Shown piece by piece: positions 1 through 8,558 of a stretch of 64,000 nucleotides of DNA; position 1 is the stretch's first letter; the number at the start of each line of letters is the position of its first letter. Made by a program: the position numbers and the translations under genes. Under the pieces are notes generated by a model, which did not search any database, had not been told where the DNA came from, and saw only the letters and a program-made list of their open reading frames with translations. Source of the stretch: Acidobacteriota bacterium (GTDB lineage: Bacteria > Acidobacteriota > Terriglobia > Acidiferrales > UBA7541); assembly GCA_013289585.1 (NCBI GenBank), contig JABCZR010000021.1, positions 44,951 to 108,950 on the forward strand, written 5' to 3'.

Positions 1-2
1 AC

Positions 3-449
3 GTTTTTACACATCAAGGCGCGACGTGGGGAGAGAATTACTGGCACTTCGTGAAAGGCCTGCCGTACCCCTCGAACGCGCAGAATGTGCTGGAAGCGGC
101 TGCGGGCGTGCCCGATCCAGCCAAGAGATTGCAAGTCGCACGCTACGGGATGGACCAGTGGAATGGGGCACGGATGGACGCGGAGTTTGATCAGGTGGCG
201 GCATGGGGGGAACGCTGGGGCATTGTCCTGGTGTGCAACGAATTTGGGGCGTACAGAAAAGCGGCGAAGGCCGAGGATCGCGCGGCGTGGATTTCCGACG
301 TGCGAAAGTCTCTGGAGAAACATGGCATCGGCTGGACAATGTGGGACTACAGCGGCGGATTCGGCGTGGTGACGAAGCAGAACGGCCACAATGTTCCGGA
401 CGAGGTTACCGTGAAGGCGCTAGGATTGAAAATGCCATCTGAGCACTGA
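3..449 (+). CDS. Glycoside hydrolase family 5 (cellulase-type), C-terminal part
   Basis: The reading frame is open from the window edge, so the start lies outside. The visible 148 residues resemble the end of a GH5 endoglucanase: an aromatic strand with WGENYWHF near the edge, the segment VLVCNEFGAY whose Glu fits the family's catalytic nucleophile, and the closing MWDYSGGFGVV typical of the last barrel strand. Family members hydrolyse beta-1,4-glucans or mannans, usually outside the cytoplasm. The signal peptide and the acid/base Glu cannot be seen. The stop codon overlaps the start of the next gene by one base. The GH5 assignment is fairly secure; the substrate is not known. Confidence 0.8.
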   Translation, partial: VFTHQGATWGENYWHFVKGLPYPSNAQNVLEAAAGVPDPAKRLQVARYGMDQWNGARMDAEFDQVAAWGERWGIVLVCNEFGAYRKAAKAEDRAAWISDVRKSLEKHGIGWTMWDYSGGFGVVTKQNGHNVPDEVTVKALGLKMPSEH

Positions 450-982
450 TGGCGAAGGGGCGCACATCCCGAGACCTGGCACCCGGCGCCGCGCTTGCCG
501 GGCCGGTGACGCTGCGGTCTTACGAGCCGCACGACTTTTCCGCGCTGTACCGCCTGGACCAGGCGTGCTTCCCTGCCGGGATTTCTTACTCCAAAACGAT
601 GCTGAATTATTTTCTGAAATTACCTTCCGCTGATTGCCTGGTCGCGACGGAGGTATCGCGCATCGTCGGATTTATTTTGACGGAGGAGAACCCTCCTCTT
701 GCCCACATCATCACGCTGGACATAGCGGAGACTCACCGGCGGCGCGGCGCGGGTACCGCACTGCTGGGAGAAAGTGAGCGGAATCTTTCATTGCGCGGGG
801 TGCGCACCATCTTGCTGGAAACCGCAATCGAGAATGAGGTGGCGATTGCCTTCTGGCAGCGCCACGGATATGGTATCGAAGCGATGTTGAAACGGTACTA
901 TCTGGGCCGGTTGGACGCCTACGAGATGCGCAAAAGATTGGTGCCGCCCAAAAGCGCACCACACCCTGGAGAAAAGAATTGA
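449..982 (+). CDS. GNAT family N-acetyltransferase (RimI-like)
   Basis: The 177-residue protein has the GNAT fold signature: the acetyl-CoA pyrophosphate loop RRRGAGTALL follows a strand ending in ITLDIAE, and AIAFWQRHGYGIEAMLKRYY matches the C-terminal motif B region of RimI-type enzymes. It should transfer an acetyl group from acetyl-CoA to an amine, possibly a protein N-terminus; the substrate cannot be read from sequence. The ATG shares one base with the upstream stop, and the 3' end overlaps the TTG of uppP by 4 bases, which suggests translational coupling of the three genes. No clear Shine-Dalgarno sequence precedes the start. Confidence 0.85.
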   Translation: MAKGRTSRDLAPGAALAGPVTLRSYEPHDFSALYRLDQACFPAGISYSKTMLNYFLKLPSADCLVATEVSRIVGFILTEENPPLAHIITLDIAETHRRRGAGTALLGESERNLSLRGVRTILLETAIENEVAIAFWQRHGYGIEAMLKRYYLGRLDAYEMRKRLVPPKSAPHPGEKN

Positions 983-1872
983 ACGATTACGTTCTGTCCG
1001 TGCTGCTAGGAATCGTGGAAGGGTTGACAGAGTTTTTGCCGGTCAGTTCGACGGCGCATTTGCGGCTGTCGGAGGCGTTGCTACACATCGATCTTGCCAG
1101 CGGCTATTGGAAGATGTACTCAATCGTGATTCAGCTCGGCGCCATCCTTACTTTGCCAATCTATTTTCGGCAGCGCTTCGTCAAGCTCTGGTCTACGTTC
1201 CCGAGCGGCGAACGACACGACCGTACCTGGCTGACGCACCCGCTTAGCCTGGTGATGCTGGCGTTCGTGGTGACTTCTATCCCTTCCCTATTGCTGATCA
1301 AGGTCATCGGGAAGCATCTCGAAAGCCCCTACGTCATCGGAAGCTCACTTCTCATCGGCGGGATCATCATGTGGATTGTGGACGAACTGAATTCCACGTC
1401 GGAGACGGCAGGATTGGGCGCAACGGGAACGCGGATCAATACATGGCACATGGAGGACATGAGCATGGGCCAAGCGATATGGATTGGCGTCTGCCAGATT
1501 TTCTCGGCAGTCTTTCCAGGGACGTCGCGATCGATGTCGACTATCGCGGGGGGCCAACTCGCAGGAATGTCCAGAGCCTCAGCGCTGGAGTTTTCGTTCT
1601 TCTTGTCGTTTCCGACGATGGTCGCGGCGACGGGTTATACACTTTTGAAGTCGCTGCTCGGGAGGGGAGAGAATCCAGTTGGCGTTTCGCAGATTAATCC
1701 ACATGGATGGGTGGTGCTGGCGATCGGTTTTGTGGTTTCGTTTATCGTTGCTTACGGCAGTGTCGCGTGGTTCATGGCCTGGGTGAGGCGGAGAGGGTTT
1801 GCGCCATTTGCGGTATACCGGATTATTTTGGGCAGCGCCGTTTTGTATTGGGCATCCCGACTGGGAGGCTAG
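979..1872 (+). CDS. uppP: Undecaprenyl-diphosphatase UppP/BacA
   Basis: Integral membrane enzyme that dephosphorylates undecaprenyl pyrophosphate to recycle the lipid carrier for peptidoglycan and other envelope polymers. Both family signatures are present: EGLTEFLPVSSTAHL at about residues 13-27, and PGTSRSMSTI at about residues 178-187. Several hydrophobic helices run to the C-terminus. At 297 residues it is slightly longer than the usual 265-275; an extra hydrophilic stretch lies near residues 138-155. The start is TTG, chosen because GGAG lies 7 bases upstream and the family begins at this point. It overlaps the preceding acetyltransferase gene by 4 bases. Confidence 0.95.
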   Translation: MNDYVLSVLLGIVEGLTEFLPVSSTAHLRLSEALLHIDLASGYWKMYSIVIQLGAILTLPIYFRQRFVKLWSTFPSGERHDRTWLTHPLSLVMLAFVVTSIPSLLLIKVIGKHLESPYVIGSSLLIGGIIMWIVDELNSTSETAGLGATGTRINTWHMEDMSMGQAIWIGVCQIFSAVFPGTSRSMSTIAGGQLAGMSRASALEFSFFLSFPTMVAATGYTLLKSLLGRGENPVGVSQINPHGWVVLAIGFVVSFIVAYGSVAWFMAWVRRRGFAPFAVYRIILGSAVLYWASRLGG

Positions 1873-2048
1873 GTGGCCGCAGGATTTGCCCAACCGCGTG
1901 TTTTGCGAACACACACGCTGAAAGTATTTGTTGTCTGCCGGCCGCCGTTTGATATGATTTCTTCGTTCGAACGTTCCTCCAGCGGGATCGCGATAGCGCC
2001 AGCACCCGCCGCGGCACTCAGCCTTCCCCAAAAGCTGAGGAGAAATTC

Positions 2049-4445
2049 TTGCGCTTTCTGACACCTACGGAAAACAAACGGCTCAACGAGCTGATAGGAT
2101 TTTTGTGCCTGATCTCTGCTGTGTTGATGGCGCTTGCGCTGCTTACCTATCAACCGATCGACAGCTCATTTAACGTCAGCGCCCCGCGAACTGAGGACCA
2201 TCTCACGCGTAATTGGATAGGCCCTGCGGGAGCTTATGGATCCGATTTGTTGTTTCAGATGTTCGGCTTTGCGGCGTTTCTTTTGCCAGCGGGGCTATTG
2301 GTTCTTGGCTGGAAGTGGTTTCGTAGCCACGCCATCGGTTCCCATGTGGCGACCCTGGTGGGATACGGGCTCCTGCTCCTCTCGGTGCCTTCCCTTCTCG
2401 GCTTGCTCCCCATACCGGCCGTTCGTGGCGCCGTTCCCGCGGGGGGCTTCTTGGGGACGCTGTTGGCCGGGGGGTTGCGCAGTGGGTTCAATTGGGGCGC
2501 CTATCTGATTGCGTTTGCCGTACTGATTACGGCGATTTTCATGACCACACGTTTTTCGTTTGCGGGAACTCACGCATGGGCAACCAGCCCGAAGGGGCCG
2601 ATCGGGGCTGTGGAACGGCTGGGGATATTGCATAAAGCTCAAGCGCGATGGTACGCGTGGCGCGATGAGCGCCAGCAGCAACGGATGCGCCGTCGCGTAG
2701 AGGAATCGCGACTCAGAGGGAGAAAACCCGTTCCACAACAATCCATCGGCAAGGGTGAAGTGCTGAACGAGCCGCCGAAGACCATTCGCTTCGCCGACGA
2801 AAGCGACATCTTCAAAGGCAGCACGGGGACAGCAGAAGAGGACATTGAAGAAAAGAAAGACAAAGAGCGCAAAGCGCCAATTTTTGTGCTCAACCGTGAG
2901 ACGGAAAAGTCGGCCGCGAAGAAATCGGGTGAGCCCAAGATTGCCAAAGGCCATCAGAACTACAGACTGCCCTCCCCTACGCTGCTTCGGGAGGGAGAAC
3001 GCAGCCAGAAGCTGGATGAGGCCGAACTGAAGGATCGGGCGCGCGCGATTGAGGAGAAGTGCCTGGAATTCGACATACAAGGGCGCGTGACGCAGATCAA
3101 CCCCGGCCCGGTGGTCACAACGTTCGAATTCAAGCCGGAAGCAGGGATCAAGTACAGCCGGATTACGGGGCTGACAGAGGATTTGTGCCTGGCGCTGCAG
3201 GCTGAATCGATCTTGATCGAACGCATTCCGGGGAAATCGACGATTGGAATCGAAGTCCCGAACCTTAACCGCCAAACGATCGCGCTGCGTGATGTGATTG
3301 AAGCACCGGAGTTCCTGAATTCGCCGAGCAAGCTGACGCTGGCGATGGGCCGCGATTTGCATGGACGCATTCGAATCACGGATCTGGCGGCCATGCCGCA
3401 CTTGCTCATCGCGGGTTCCACGGGCACGGGCAAGAGCGTGTTCATCAACTCGCTGATGATGTCGATTCTGTATAAGGCGAGCCCCGACGAAGTGAAGATG
3501 GTGCTGGTCGATCCAAAGCGTTTGGAACTGAATCTATACGAAAACATTCCGCACTTGATTGCGCCCGTGGTGACCGATCCCAAGATTGCCTCCAACGTGC
3601 TGCGGAATGCCACGCGCGAGATGGAGAACCGGCTGAAGCTGCTGGCGCAACGGGGCGTTCGAAACATCGACCAGTACAACCGCACTTTCAAGAAAGAGCA
3701 GTCGCTTTCGCTGTTCGACAATCTGGAAGAGAGCGAGCATAAACCACTCCCCTACCTGGTGATTGTTATCGATGAGCTGGCGGATCTGATGATGGTGGAT
3801 ACGAACAACGTCGAAGAGTCCATCACGCGGCTGGCGCAGATGGCGCGCGCAGTGGGAATTCACCTGATTCTCGCGACGCAGCGGCCGTCGGTGGATGTGA
3901 TTACCGGCTTGATTAAGGCAAACTTCCCTGCCCGCATTTCGTTCCGCGTGGCCAGCAAAGTGGACTCAAGGACCATTCTCGATTCGAACGGTTCCGAATC
4001 GCTCCTTGGCAAGGGCGACATGCTGTATCTCCCGGCCGGTTCGGCGCGTCTGCATCGCATTCATGGCCCGTTGGTGAGCGAGGATGAAATTACGGCGGTA
4101 TGCGACTTCTGGCGCGAGCAGGCGCAGGCCAAGTATCAGGAAGAACTCCTCGAAGCACCGAAAGATGAGAACGCCAAGACCGAGGGCGCGGCGGAAGGCG
4201 ATGCCGACGGAGGGGAGGATGTCGACGACGCTCTTTATCAAGACGCGATTCGCGTGGTCTGCGATGCCGGACGCGCATCCACTTCCACGCTGCAGCGGCG
4301 CCTGCGCATCGGCTACGGCCGTGCAGCGCGTCTGATTGACCTCATGGAGAAGGACGGCATTGTCGGACCTCCCGATGGCACCAAGCCTCGCGAAGTTCTC
4401 AAGAATCGGAATTGGATGCGCGAATTCGATCAATCCGCAGAGTGA
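2049..4445 (+). CDS. ftsK: DNA translocase FtsK/SpoIIIE
   Basis: 798 residues. Domain order: an N-terminal membrane domain with about four helices (residues 15-175), a charged linker (about 190-320), then the motor. Walker A is GSTGTGKS near residue 456 and Walker B is LVIVIDELADLM near residues 569-580. The end (about 735-790) is the winged-helix gamma domain that reads KOPS-like polarity sequences, with GYGRAARLIDLMEKDGIVG. It pumps DNA during chromosome segregation at the septum. The TTG start follows AGGAG by 7 bases and fits the family start. It is probably transcribed alone, since 176 bases without a gene separate it from uppP. Confidence 0.95.
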   Translation: MRFLTPTENKRLNELIGFLCLISAVLMALALLTYQPIDSSFNVSAPRTEDHLTRNWIGPAGAYGSDLLFQMFGFAAFLLPAGLLVLGWKWFRSHAIGSHVATLVGYGLLLLSVPSLLGLLPIPAVRGAVPAGGFLGTLLAGGLRSGFNWGAYLIAFAVLITAIFMTTRFSFAGTHAWATSPKGPIGAVERLGILHKAQARWYAWRDERQQQRMRRRVEESRLRGRKPVPQQSIGKGEVLNEPPKTIRFADESDIFKGSTGTAEEDIEEKKDKERKAPIFVLNRETEKSAAKKSGEPKIAKGHQNYRLPSPTLLREGERSQKLDEAELKDRARAIEEKCLEFDIQGRVTQINPGPVVTTFEFKPEAGIKYSRITGLTEDLCLALQAESILIERIPGKSTIGIEVPNLNRQTIALRDVIEAPEFLNSPSKLTLAMGRDLHGRIRITDLAAMPHLLIAGSTGTGKSVFINSLMMSILYKASPDEVKMVLVDPKRLELNLYENIPHLIAPVVTDPKIASNVLRNATREMENRLKLLAQRGVRNIDQYNRTFKKEQSLSLFDNLEESEHKPLPYLVIVIDELADLMMVDTNNVEESITRLAQMARAVGIHLILATQRPSVDVITGLIKANFPARISFRVASKVDSRTILDSNGSESLLGKGDMLYLPAGSARLHRIHGPLVSEDEITAVCDFWREQAQAKYQEELLEAPKDENAKTEGAAEGDADGGEDVDDALYQDAIRVVCDAGRASTSTLQRRLRIGYGRAARLIDLMEKDGIVGPPDGTKPREVLKNRNWMREFDQSAE

Positions 4446-4470
4446 TTTACCAAGACTCTTTGCGTCGAAT

Positions 4471-4499
4471 TTGACACAACCTGGCATCGCCCCTACAAT
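4471..4499 (+). promoter_or_regulatory. Sigma70-type promoter for tRNA-Phe
   Basis: TTGACA at 4471-4476 and TACAAT at 4494-4499 are separated by exactly 17 bases, a near-perfect vegetative promoter. It starts only 25 bases after the ftsK stop and ends 15 bases before the first base of the tRNA, so the predicted transcript begins a few bases upstream of mature tRNA-Phe. Confidence 0.8.
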
Positions 4500-4514
4500 T
4501 TCTAGACCACTTGT

Positions 4515-4589
4515 GCCGGGGTAGCTCATTGGTAGAGCGCCGCCCTGAAAAGGCGGGCGTAGCCAGTTCGATTCTGGCCCCCGGCACCA
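4515..4589 (+). tRNA. tRNA-Phe (GAA)
   Basis: A full cloverleaf can be folded by hand: acceptor GCCGGGG pairs with CCCCGGC, the D stem GCTC with GAGC, the anticodon stem CCGCC with GGCGG around the loop CTGAAAA, and the T stem GCCAG with CTGGC around TTCGATT. The anticodon GAA (4547-4549) reads Phe codons. The discriminator is A and CCA (4587-4589) is encoded. Confidence 0.97.
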
Positions 4590-4751
4590 TCCGAAAGTCC
4601 ACCAAGCAGGTTTTAATCCACCCATAAATTCCTGAACATTACGTTAAGATCTTTTCGTCGCTGAGCGCGTTCCCGCGCATAAACTATAAAGTAGAGTCCA
4701 CTGTCGAGCGCTCGTTCGTGAGCGCCGGGCGAAACATTCTGGAGAATGAAA

Positions 4752-4988
4752 ATGACGAACGAAGAGTTGCGTGCAAGACTGTGGGAAGTTGAGAAGGAAC
4801 TGGCTGAATCCAGACATGTCCTGGAGATTCTCATTCGTCAGCACCTGGAATCGCAGATGGTGGTGGGGGCCGTATTGCCCTTCGTACCTGAGATGATCTC
4901 GAAGATGAGCGTCAATACGCTTCAGCAATACAAAGAGCAAGTCGAGAAGCTCGCCAGAAGCATAAAAGAATTACCGGAAAGCGATTGA
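4752..4988 (+). CDS. Small coiled-coil protein, unknown function
   Basis: I do not recognise this 78-residue protein. It begins with a charged, heptad-like helix (residues 3-32, rich in Glu, Arg and Leu), has a short hydrophobic stretch around VVGAVLPFVPEMI, and ends with another amphipathic helix. The ATG at 4752 is preferred over the in-frame ATG at 4746 because GGAG at 4741-4744 is 7 bases from the former and only 1 from the latter. It has its own space between tRNA-Phe and a convergent gene. A short hairpin (GCGCTC...GAGCGC) lies in the leader near 4707. It is cytoplasmic by appearance. Confidence 0.6.
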   Translation: MTNEELRARLWEVEKELAESRHVLEILIRQHLESQMVVGAVLPFVPEMISKMSVNTLQQYKEQVEKLARSIKELPESD

Positions 4989-5056
4989 TGCGCGCTGGAC
5001 CGCAGGGGAAAGGGTGTAACGCCATAGAGGACACATCTGAGTCCGGCAGACACCCG

Positions 5057-6679
5057 CTAGTTTAGGGGATTCTTGCCAGCTTGCTTATCTCTACCGGCGT
5101 CGATCTGCTTCTGGATGGTTTTGTGCAAGACGGAGACGCCGAAGATCGGCTTGTCGCGAGTGCCGGTGATCGTAATGGGGAGCACTGCTCCGGCGCCGTC
5201 CTTCTTGAAGAAGGGATCGAATGCTTTCAGGAAGAAGGATTTTGCGCCCGTCATGGTCTGTGAGAGTTTGGCTTGAAGGCGAAGTTGGCCGTTGAAATTG
5301 AGAGTGCCATCGTGGAGCGCATAAGTGCCGGCCAGGTCGATCGCCGCACCAGGAACGATGAAGGTCAGGCTGCTAAAGCGGATCACGCCTTTTTCCAAGT
5401 GGAAGCTGCCACGGAGATCCGAGACGGAGCTGCCGGCGTCTGTGTCCGCGGGCTTACCCTCGCCGTGACGGCTGAGGGACTCCAGCTGCTCGCGAATCGC
5501 CGGGCTATTCCATTTAGCATCGCCGACGCCAAAGTCGCCATCGATGATTATTTTTTCAATAGGCCTTTCCTTTCCGGGAGGAAGGATGATCTTTGCTTTA
5601 ATCTTGACGGGACCAGTCATCAGCGGCGTATCGGAATTAATGGCCAGGCCCAGGAAATCCTGAATACGTCCGTTGGGAACGCTTGCGTCCAGGGTGATGA
5701 GATGGCCCTTTTTCTCGGGAACGTTCACAATGCTGCCCTCGGCGACAATGAGCGAGCGAACAAGGATGCCGTTCACTGGCTGGAGGTAGGTATCGCCGTT
5801 GGTGCCGTCGACTGTTGCGGAGTAGTCCGTGTGCAAGGAAACCGGCTTCCCTACCTTGTCCAACGAAAAATTGGGCGTATCAGTTTGCCCTTGAACCTGA
5901 AGCTCTGAAAGCACGCCGGAAAACTTTCCCGTCGAGGACAAAGTGCCTGCTATACCTGGAAAGGGATCGAGGTCCGCGTCAGAGAATTTGTATTCGCCAG
6001 ACACGGGGCTGCCACCCGGATCATCCACATCCCATGGACCGAATGTCCCGTGAGTTTCAATTTCTCCGACCGGTTTGCCATTTGTGAGATGGCCGTGGAA
6101 AGCGACAGGCTTATCCACGCGCAGCGAATCGAGAAAGAGTTCGTGGATGTCCCAGACGAGCGGCTCCTTGCCAGCTTTTTTGGGAAGAATGACGATATTC
6201 GTGGCCGTGCAAATCACCTGATCGACGATGACCGCAGGACTCGAGGCCCTATTCTGGCTGGGTTCGAGGTTGGGAGTGCGTTCTTGCCTGGAATCGCGTG
6301 GCGGGATGGTGATGGTCATTTGATCGATTCGCACAAGAGGAATGTGCTTCACGGGCCGAAGCAGGCCAAGGATGCCGATGGCGAAACTGAAATGTTCGAC
6401 GCGGATCAGGGGCGGCGTATCCAGACGGCCATGGTAGTGAAGGCTCAGGCCTTCACCCGCGACGGCAAAACGGGGAAAGATCTTGACGTGAATGGCTCTG
6501 AGCTCAACGTCACTCTTAAATTGCTCGCCAAGGGTTTTCACGATCGTACGTCGAAGGAGCTCTTCACTGTGGCGTTCGCGGGAAAAGAGAAACCCCGCCG
6601 CGATGAGGAGCAAAAGAACAAGGATGCCCGAAACGAGGAGCAGCCAGCGTTTGCTTGAAATGGGATTACTTTGCGACAT
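5057..6679 (-). CDS. AsmA-like envelope protein
   Basis: 540 residues with one N-terminal membrane helix (about 12-32) and a long, mostly beta-strand remainder. The early segment around VELRAIHVKIFPRFAVAGEGLSL and the late segment around FHLEKGVIRFSSLTF resemble AsmA/DUF748-type proteins, which bridge the periplasm and are linked to outer-membrane lipid transport. The C-terminal FGVSVLHKTI tail fits that group. It lies 108 bases downstream of the NADH dehydrogenase gene on the same strand, so co-transcription is possible. The exact subfamily is uncertain. GAGGA is about 12 bases before the ATG, further away than usual. Confidence 0.75.
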   Translation of the reverse strand: MSQSNPISSKRWLLLVSGILVLLLLIAAGFLFSRERHSEELLRRTIVKTLGEQFKSDVELRAIHVKIFPRFAVAGEGLSLHYHGRLDTPPLIRVEHFSFAIGILGLLRPVKHIPLVRIDQMTITIPPRDSRQERTPNLEPSQNRASSPAVIVDQVICTATNIVILPKKAGKEPLVWDIHELFLDSLRVDKPVAFHGHLTNGKPVGEIETHGTFGPWDVDDPGGSPVSGEYKFSDADLDPFPGIAGTLSSTGKFSGVLSELQVQGQTDTPNFSLDKVGKPVSLHTDYSATVDGTNGDTYLQPVNGILVRSLIVAEGSIVNVPEKKGHLITLDASVPNGRIQDFLGLAINSDTPLMTGPVKIKAKIILPPGKERPIEKIIIDGDFGVGDAKWNSPAIREQLESLSRHGEGKPADTDAGSSVSDLRGSFHLEKGVIRFSSLTFIVPGAAIDLAGTYALHDGTLNFNGQLRLQAKLSQTMTGAKSFFLKAFDPFFKKDGAGAVLPITITGTRDKPIFGVSVLHKTIQKQIDAGRDKQAGKNPLN

Positions 6680-6787
6680 AACTGGCGTGTCCTCGGGCGG
6701 GGTGCAGTTCTCCTATCTGGAAAAGAATAGTCCGCAACCGTTCGCGGGCGGGACCGCAATTGAAGCAACGGGCGCTTTATTCACCCA

Positions 6788-8113
6788 TTAACATTCCCGT
6801 TTAGGTCTACCGGCGTGAGACCCGTCAACGGAATCCGTAGCGGCTTCGCCGGTAATCAGTCGCGCGCCGCGGCTGAACGTGAGGTATTCGAATCCCCACT
6901 GAATGAAGACGAGTACGCGACTCTGAAACTCAACGATGTAGATGAGGTGGATAAAGAGCCAGATCAGCCAGGCGGGCAAGCCGGAGACGTGAAAGCCAAA
7001 GATGTTGGCTACCGCAGCGGCTCGGCCGATAACGGCCATATCGCCTTTATTGAAATAGTGAAATGGCGGCAGTTCGGTATCGCCAGAGAGCCGCATTCGA
7101 ATGGCTTTCGCAGCATACGCACCGCCCTGCATGGCAACCTGGGCTACTCCGGGCAGTGGCTTCCCTTCCTTGTCCATCGCGCTGGCCAGGTCGCCAAGGA
7201 TGAAAATATCTGGGTACTTTGGAATGGTTAAATCCGGATTTACGGTGATTCGGCCGCTGCGGTCCGTTTCGGCCCTGGTGCGCTCGGCAAGTTTGGTCCC
7301 AAACGGCGTGGCCGTGACGCCGCCAGCCCACAGCACGGTCCTCGCGGCGAGTTGCTCAATGGAATCGCCCCGCTTGAAGGTGACACCATCGGCGTTGATG
7401 TTTGTAACCATGACGCCCTTGATGACTTCCACGCCGAGACGGGTTACCAGCTTCTCGGCCTTGGCGGATAAATCCTCGGGGAAAGCTCCCAGAACGCGGG
7501 GAGCCCCCTCCATTAAAATGATTCGCGCTTCGGTCGGGTTGATTTTTCGAAAATCGTGTCGCAAGGTCTCCGTGGCAATTTCGGCGAGTGCTCCGGAGAG
7601 CTCCATGCCAGTCGCGCCGGCGCCGACAATCACAAAGGTGAGCCAGGCGCGGGCCTCGACTTCCGTCTCGGCACGCTCGGCGCGTTCGAACGCGTAGAGA
7701 ATCTTGTGGCGAATGGCGGTGGCTTCCTCGACGGATTTCAGGCTGGGGGCCCATTCGCGCCAGGAATCGTTGCCGTAGTAGGATGTCTGCGAGCCGGTCG
7801 CTACGATGAGAGTATCGTATTCGAACGAAGCCCCATCGCGGAGGATCACGCGCCTGGCATCGGGGTCCACATCCACGGCATCACCGAGAAGCACCTGCGT
7901 GTTCTTCTGCTTGCTCAGGACACTGCGAAGGGGAGCGGCGATGTCTCCGGGCGAAAGCGAGCCCGTCGCAATTTGATACATGAGTGGCTGGAATAAATGA
8001 AAATTCCTGCGGTCGATGAGTGTGACCTCGACGGGCGCTCGTTTCAGATTTTTCGCAGCCGCCAGTCCCCCAAATCCACCACCCAGAATGATGACTCGGT
8101 GTTTCTGCTGCAT
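6788..8113 (-). CDS. ndh: Type II NADH:quinone dehydrogenase (NDH-2)
   Basis: Flavoprotein that passes electrons from NADH to membrane quinone without pumping protons. An FAD-binding GGGFGGLAAAKNL sits at the N-terminus, a second dinucleotide motif VIVGAGATGMELSG lies near residue 166, and the FAD-closing motif IFILGDLASA is near residue 300. The C-terminal hydrophobic helix (LPAWLIWLFIHLIYIVEF) fits the membrane anchor of the family. I use the ATG at 8113, which follows GGAG; an in-frame GTG at 8134 would add 7 residues. The gene is transcribed away from the small gene at 8180. Confidence 0.9.
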   Translation of the reverse strand: MQQKHRVIILGGGFGGLAAAKNLKRAPVEVTLIDRRNFHLFQPLMYQIATGSLSPGDIAAPLRSVLSKQKNTQVLLGDAVDVDPDARRVILRDGASFEYDTLIVATGSQTSYYGNDSWREWAPSLKSVEEATAIRHKILYAFERAERAETEVEARAWLTFVIVGAGATGMELSGALAEIATETLRHDFRKINPTEARIILMEGAPRVLGAFPEDLSAKAEKLVTRLGVEVIKGVMVTNINADGVTFKRGDSIEQLAARTVLWAGGVTATPFGTKLAERTRAETDRSGRITVNPDLTIPKYPDIFILGDLASAMDKEGKPLPGVAQVAMQGGAYAAKAIRMRLSGDTELPPFHYFNKGDMAVIGRAAAVANIFGFHVSGLPAWLIWLFIHLIYIVEFQSRVLVFIQWGFEYLTFSRGARLITGEAATDSVDGSHAGRPKREC

Positions 8114-8179
8114 GCGCTCCGTCCCTTCAAACACAACCTAGTCCCAGCTCGTATCATCTCATTTTATCAGAGCGAAATA

Positions 8180-8554
8180 ATGAAACCTCGCACGCATAAC
8201 CAGGAACCGGAAGGCAATATCCCCTTGGAGAGAGATACGCTGCGGCTGCTCTGTTCCGTACTGCTTAAGCCGGGGACTCGCCTGGAAATCTGCCGGCTGT
8301 TGGAACCGGGAGTGTTCCAGGATCCCTTACGGCGCGTCGTCTTTGAAGAGATTCGATCGCTGGGAACCATCGATTCGCGCCGCTTGCGTGAATTGCTCCC
8401 CGCGCGCGTAACCAACCGCGGGTTTCCAGACTTTGATCTGCAAGAACTCCTTGCGCCGCATCAAGTCACCGAGCCGGAAATAGACAGATTATTTGAGGGC
8501 GTGTTAAGGCTTCTAGACTTCAGCCATCCGGACGAGGAACAGCTCGCGGAATAA
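8180..8554 (+). CDS. Small protein resembling the DnaB helicase N-terminal domain
   Basis: 124 residues. Residues about 18-55, with LLCSVLLKPGTRLEICRLL followed by the F-x-DPLRRVVFEEI segment, resemble the helical N-terminal domain of replicative helicase DnaB, which binds DnaG primase. No ATPase domain follows. The rest is helical and ends in an acidic tail. The start is the ATG at 8180; the open frame extends further upstream but runs into the divergent ndh gene. The stop is 4 bases from the next start, so the two genes are probably co-transcribed. The DnaB-N resemblance is by eye only; the role is unknown. Confidence 0.6.
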   Translation: MKPRTHNQEPEGNIPLERDTLRLLCSVLLKPGTRLEICRLLEPGVFQDPLRRVVFEEIRSLGTIDSRRLRELLPARVTNRGFPDFDLQELLAPHQVTEPEIDRLFEGVLRLLDFSHPDEEQLAE

Positions 8555-8558
8555 CGGA

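Noticed and set aside
1928..1958. TTGTTG and TATGAT upstream of ftsK as a promoter
   Set aside because: The spacer is 19 bases, and the -35 is weak; not listed as a feature.
2295..3401. 368-residue open frame antisense to ftsK
   Set aside because: It lies entirely within a conserved gene on the other strand and has no family resemblance.
4707..4724. GCGCTC...GAGCGC hairpin before the small coiled-coil gene
   Set aside because: Only a 6-bp stem with no T-run; could not be called a terminator or riboswitch.
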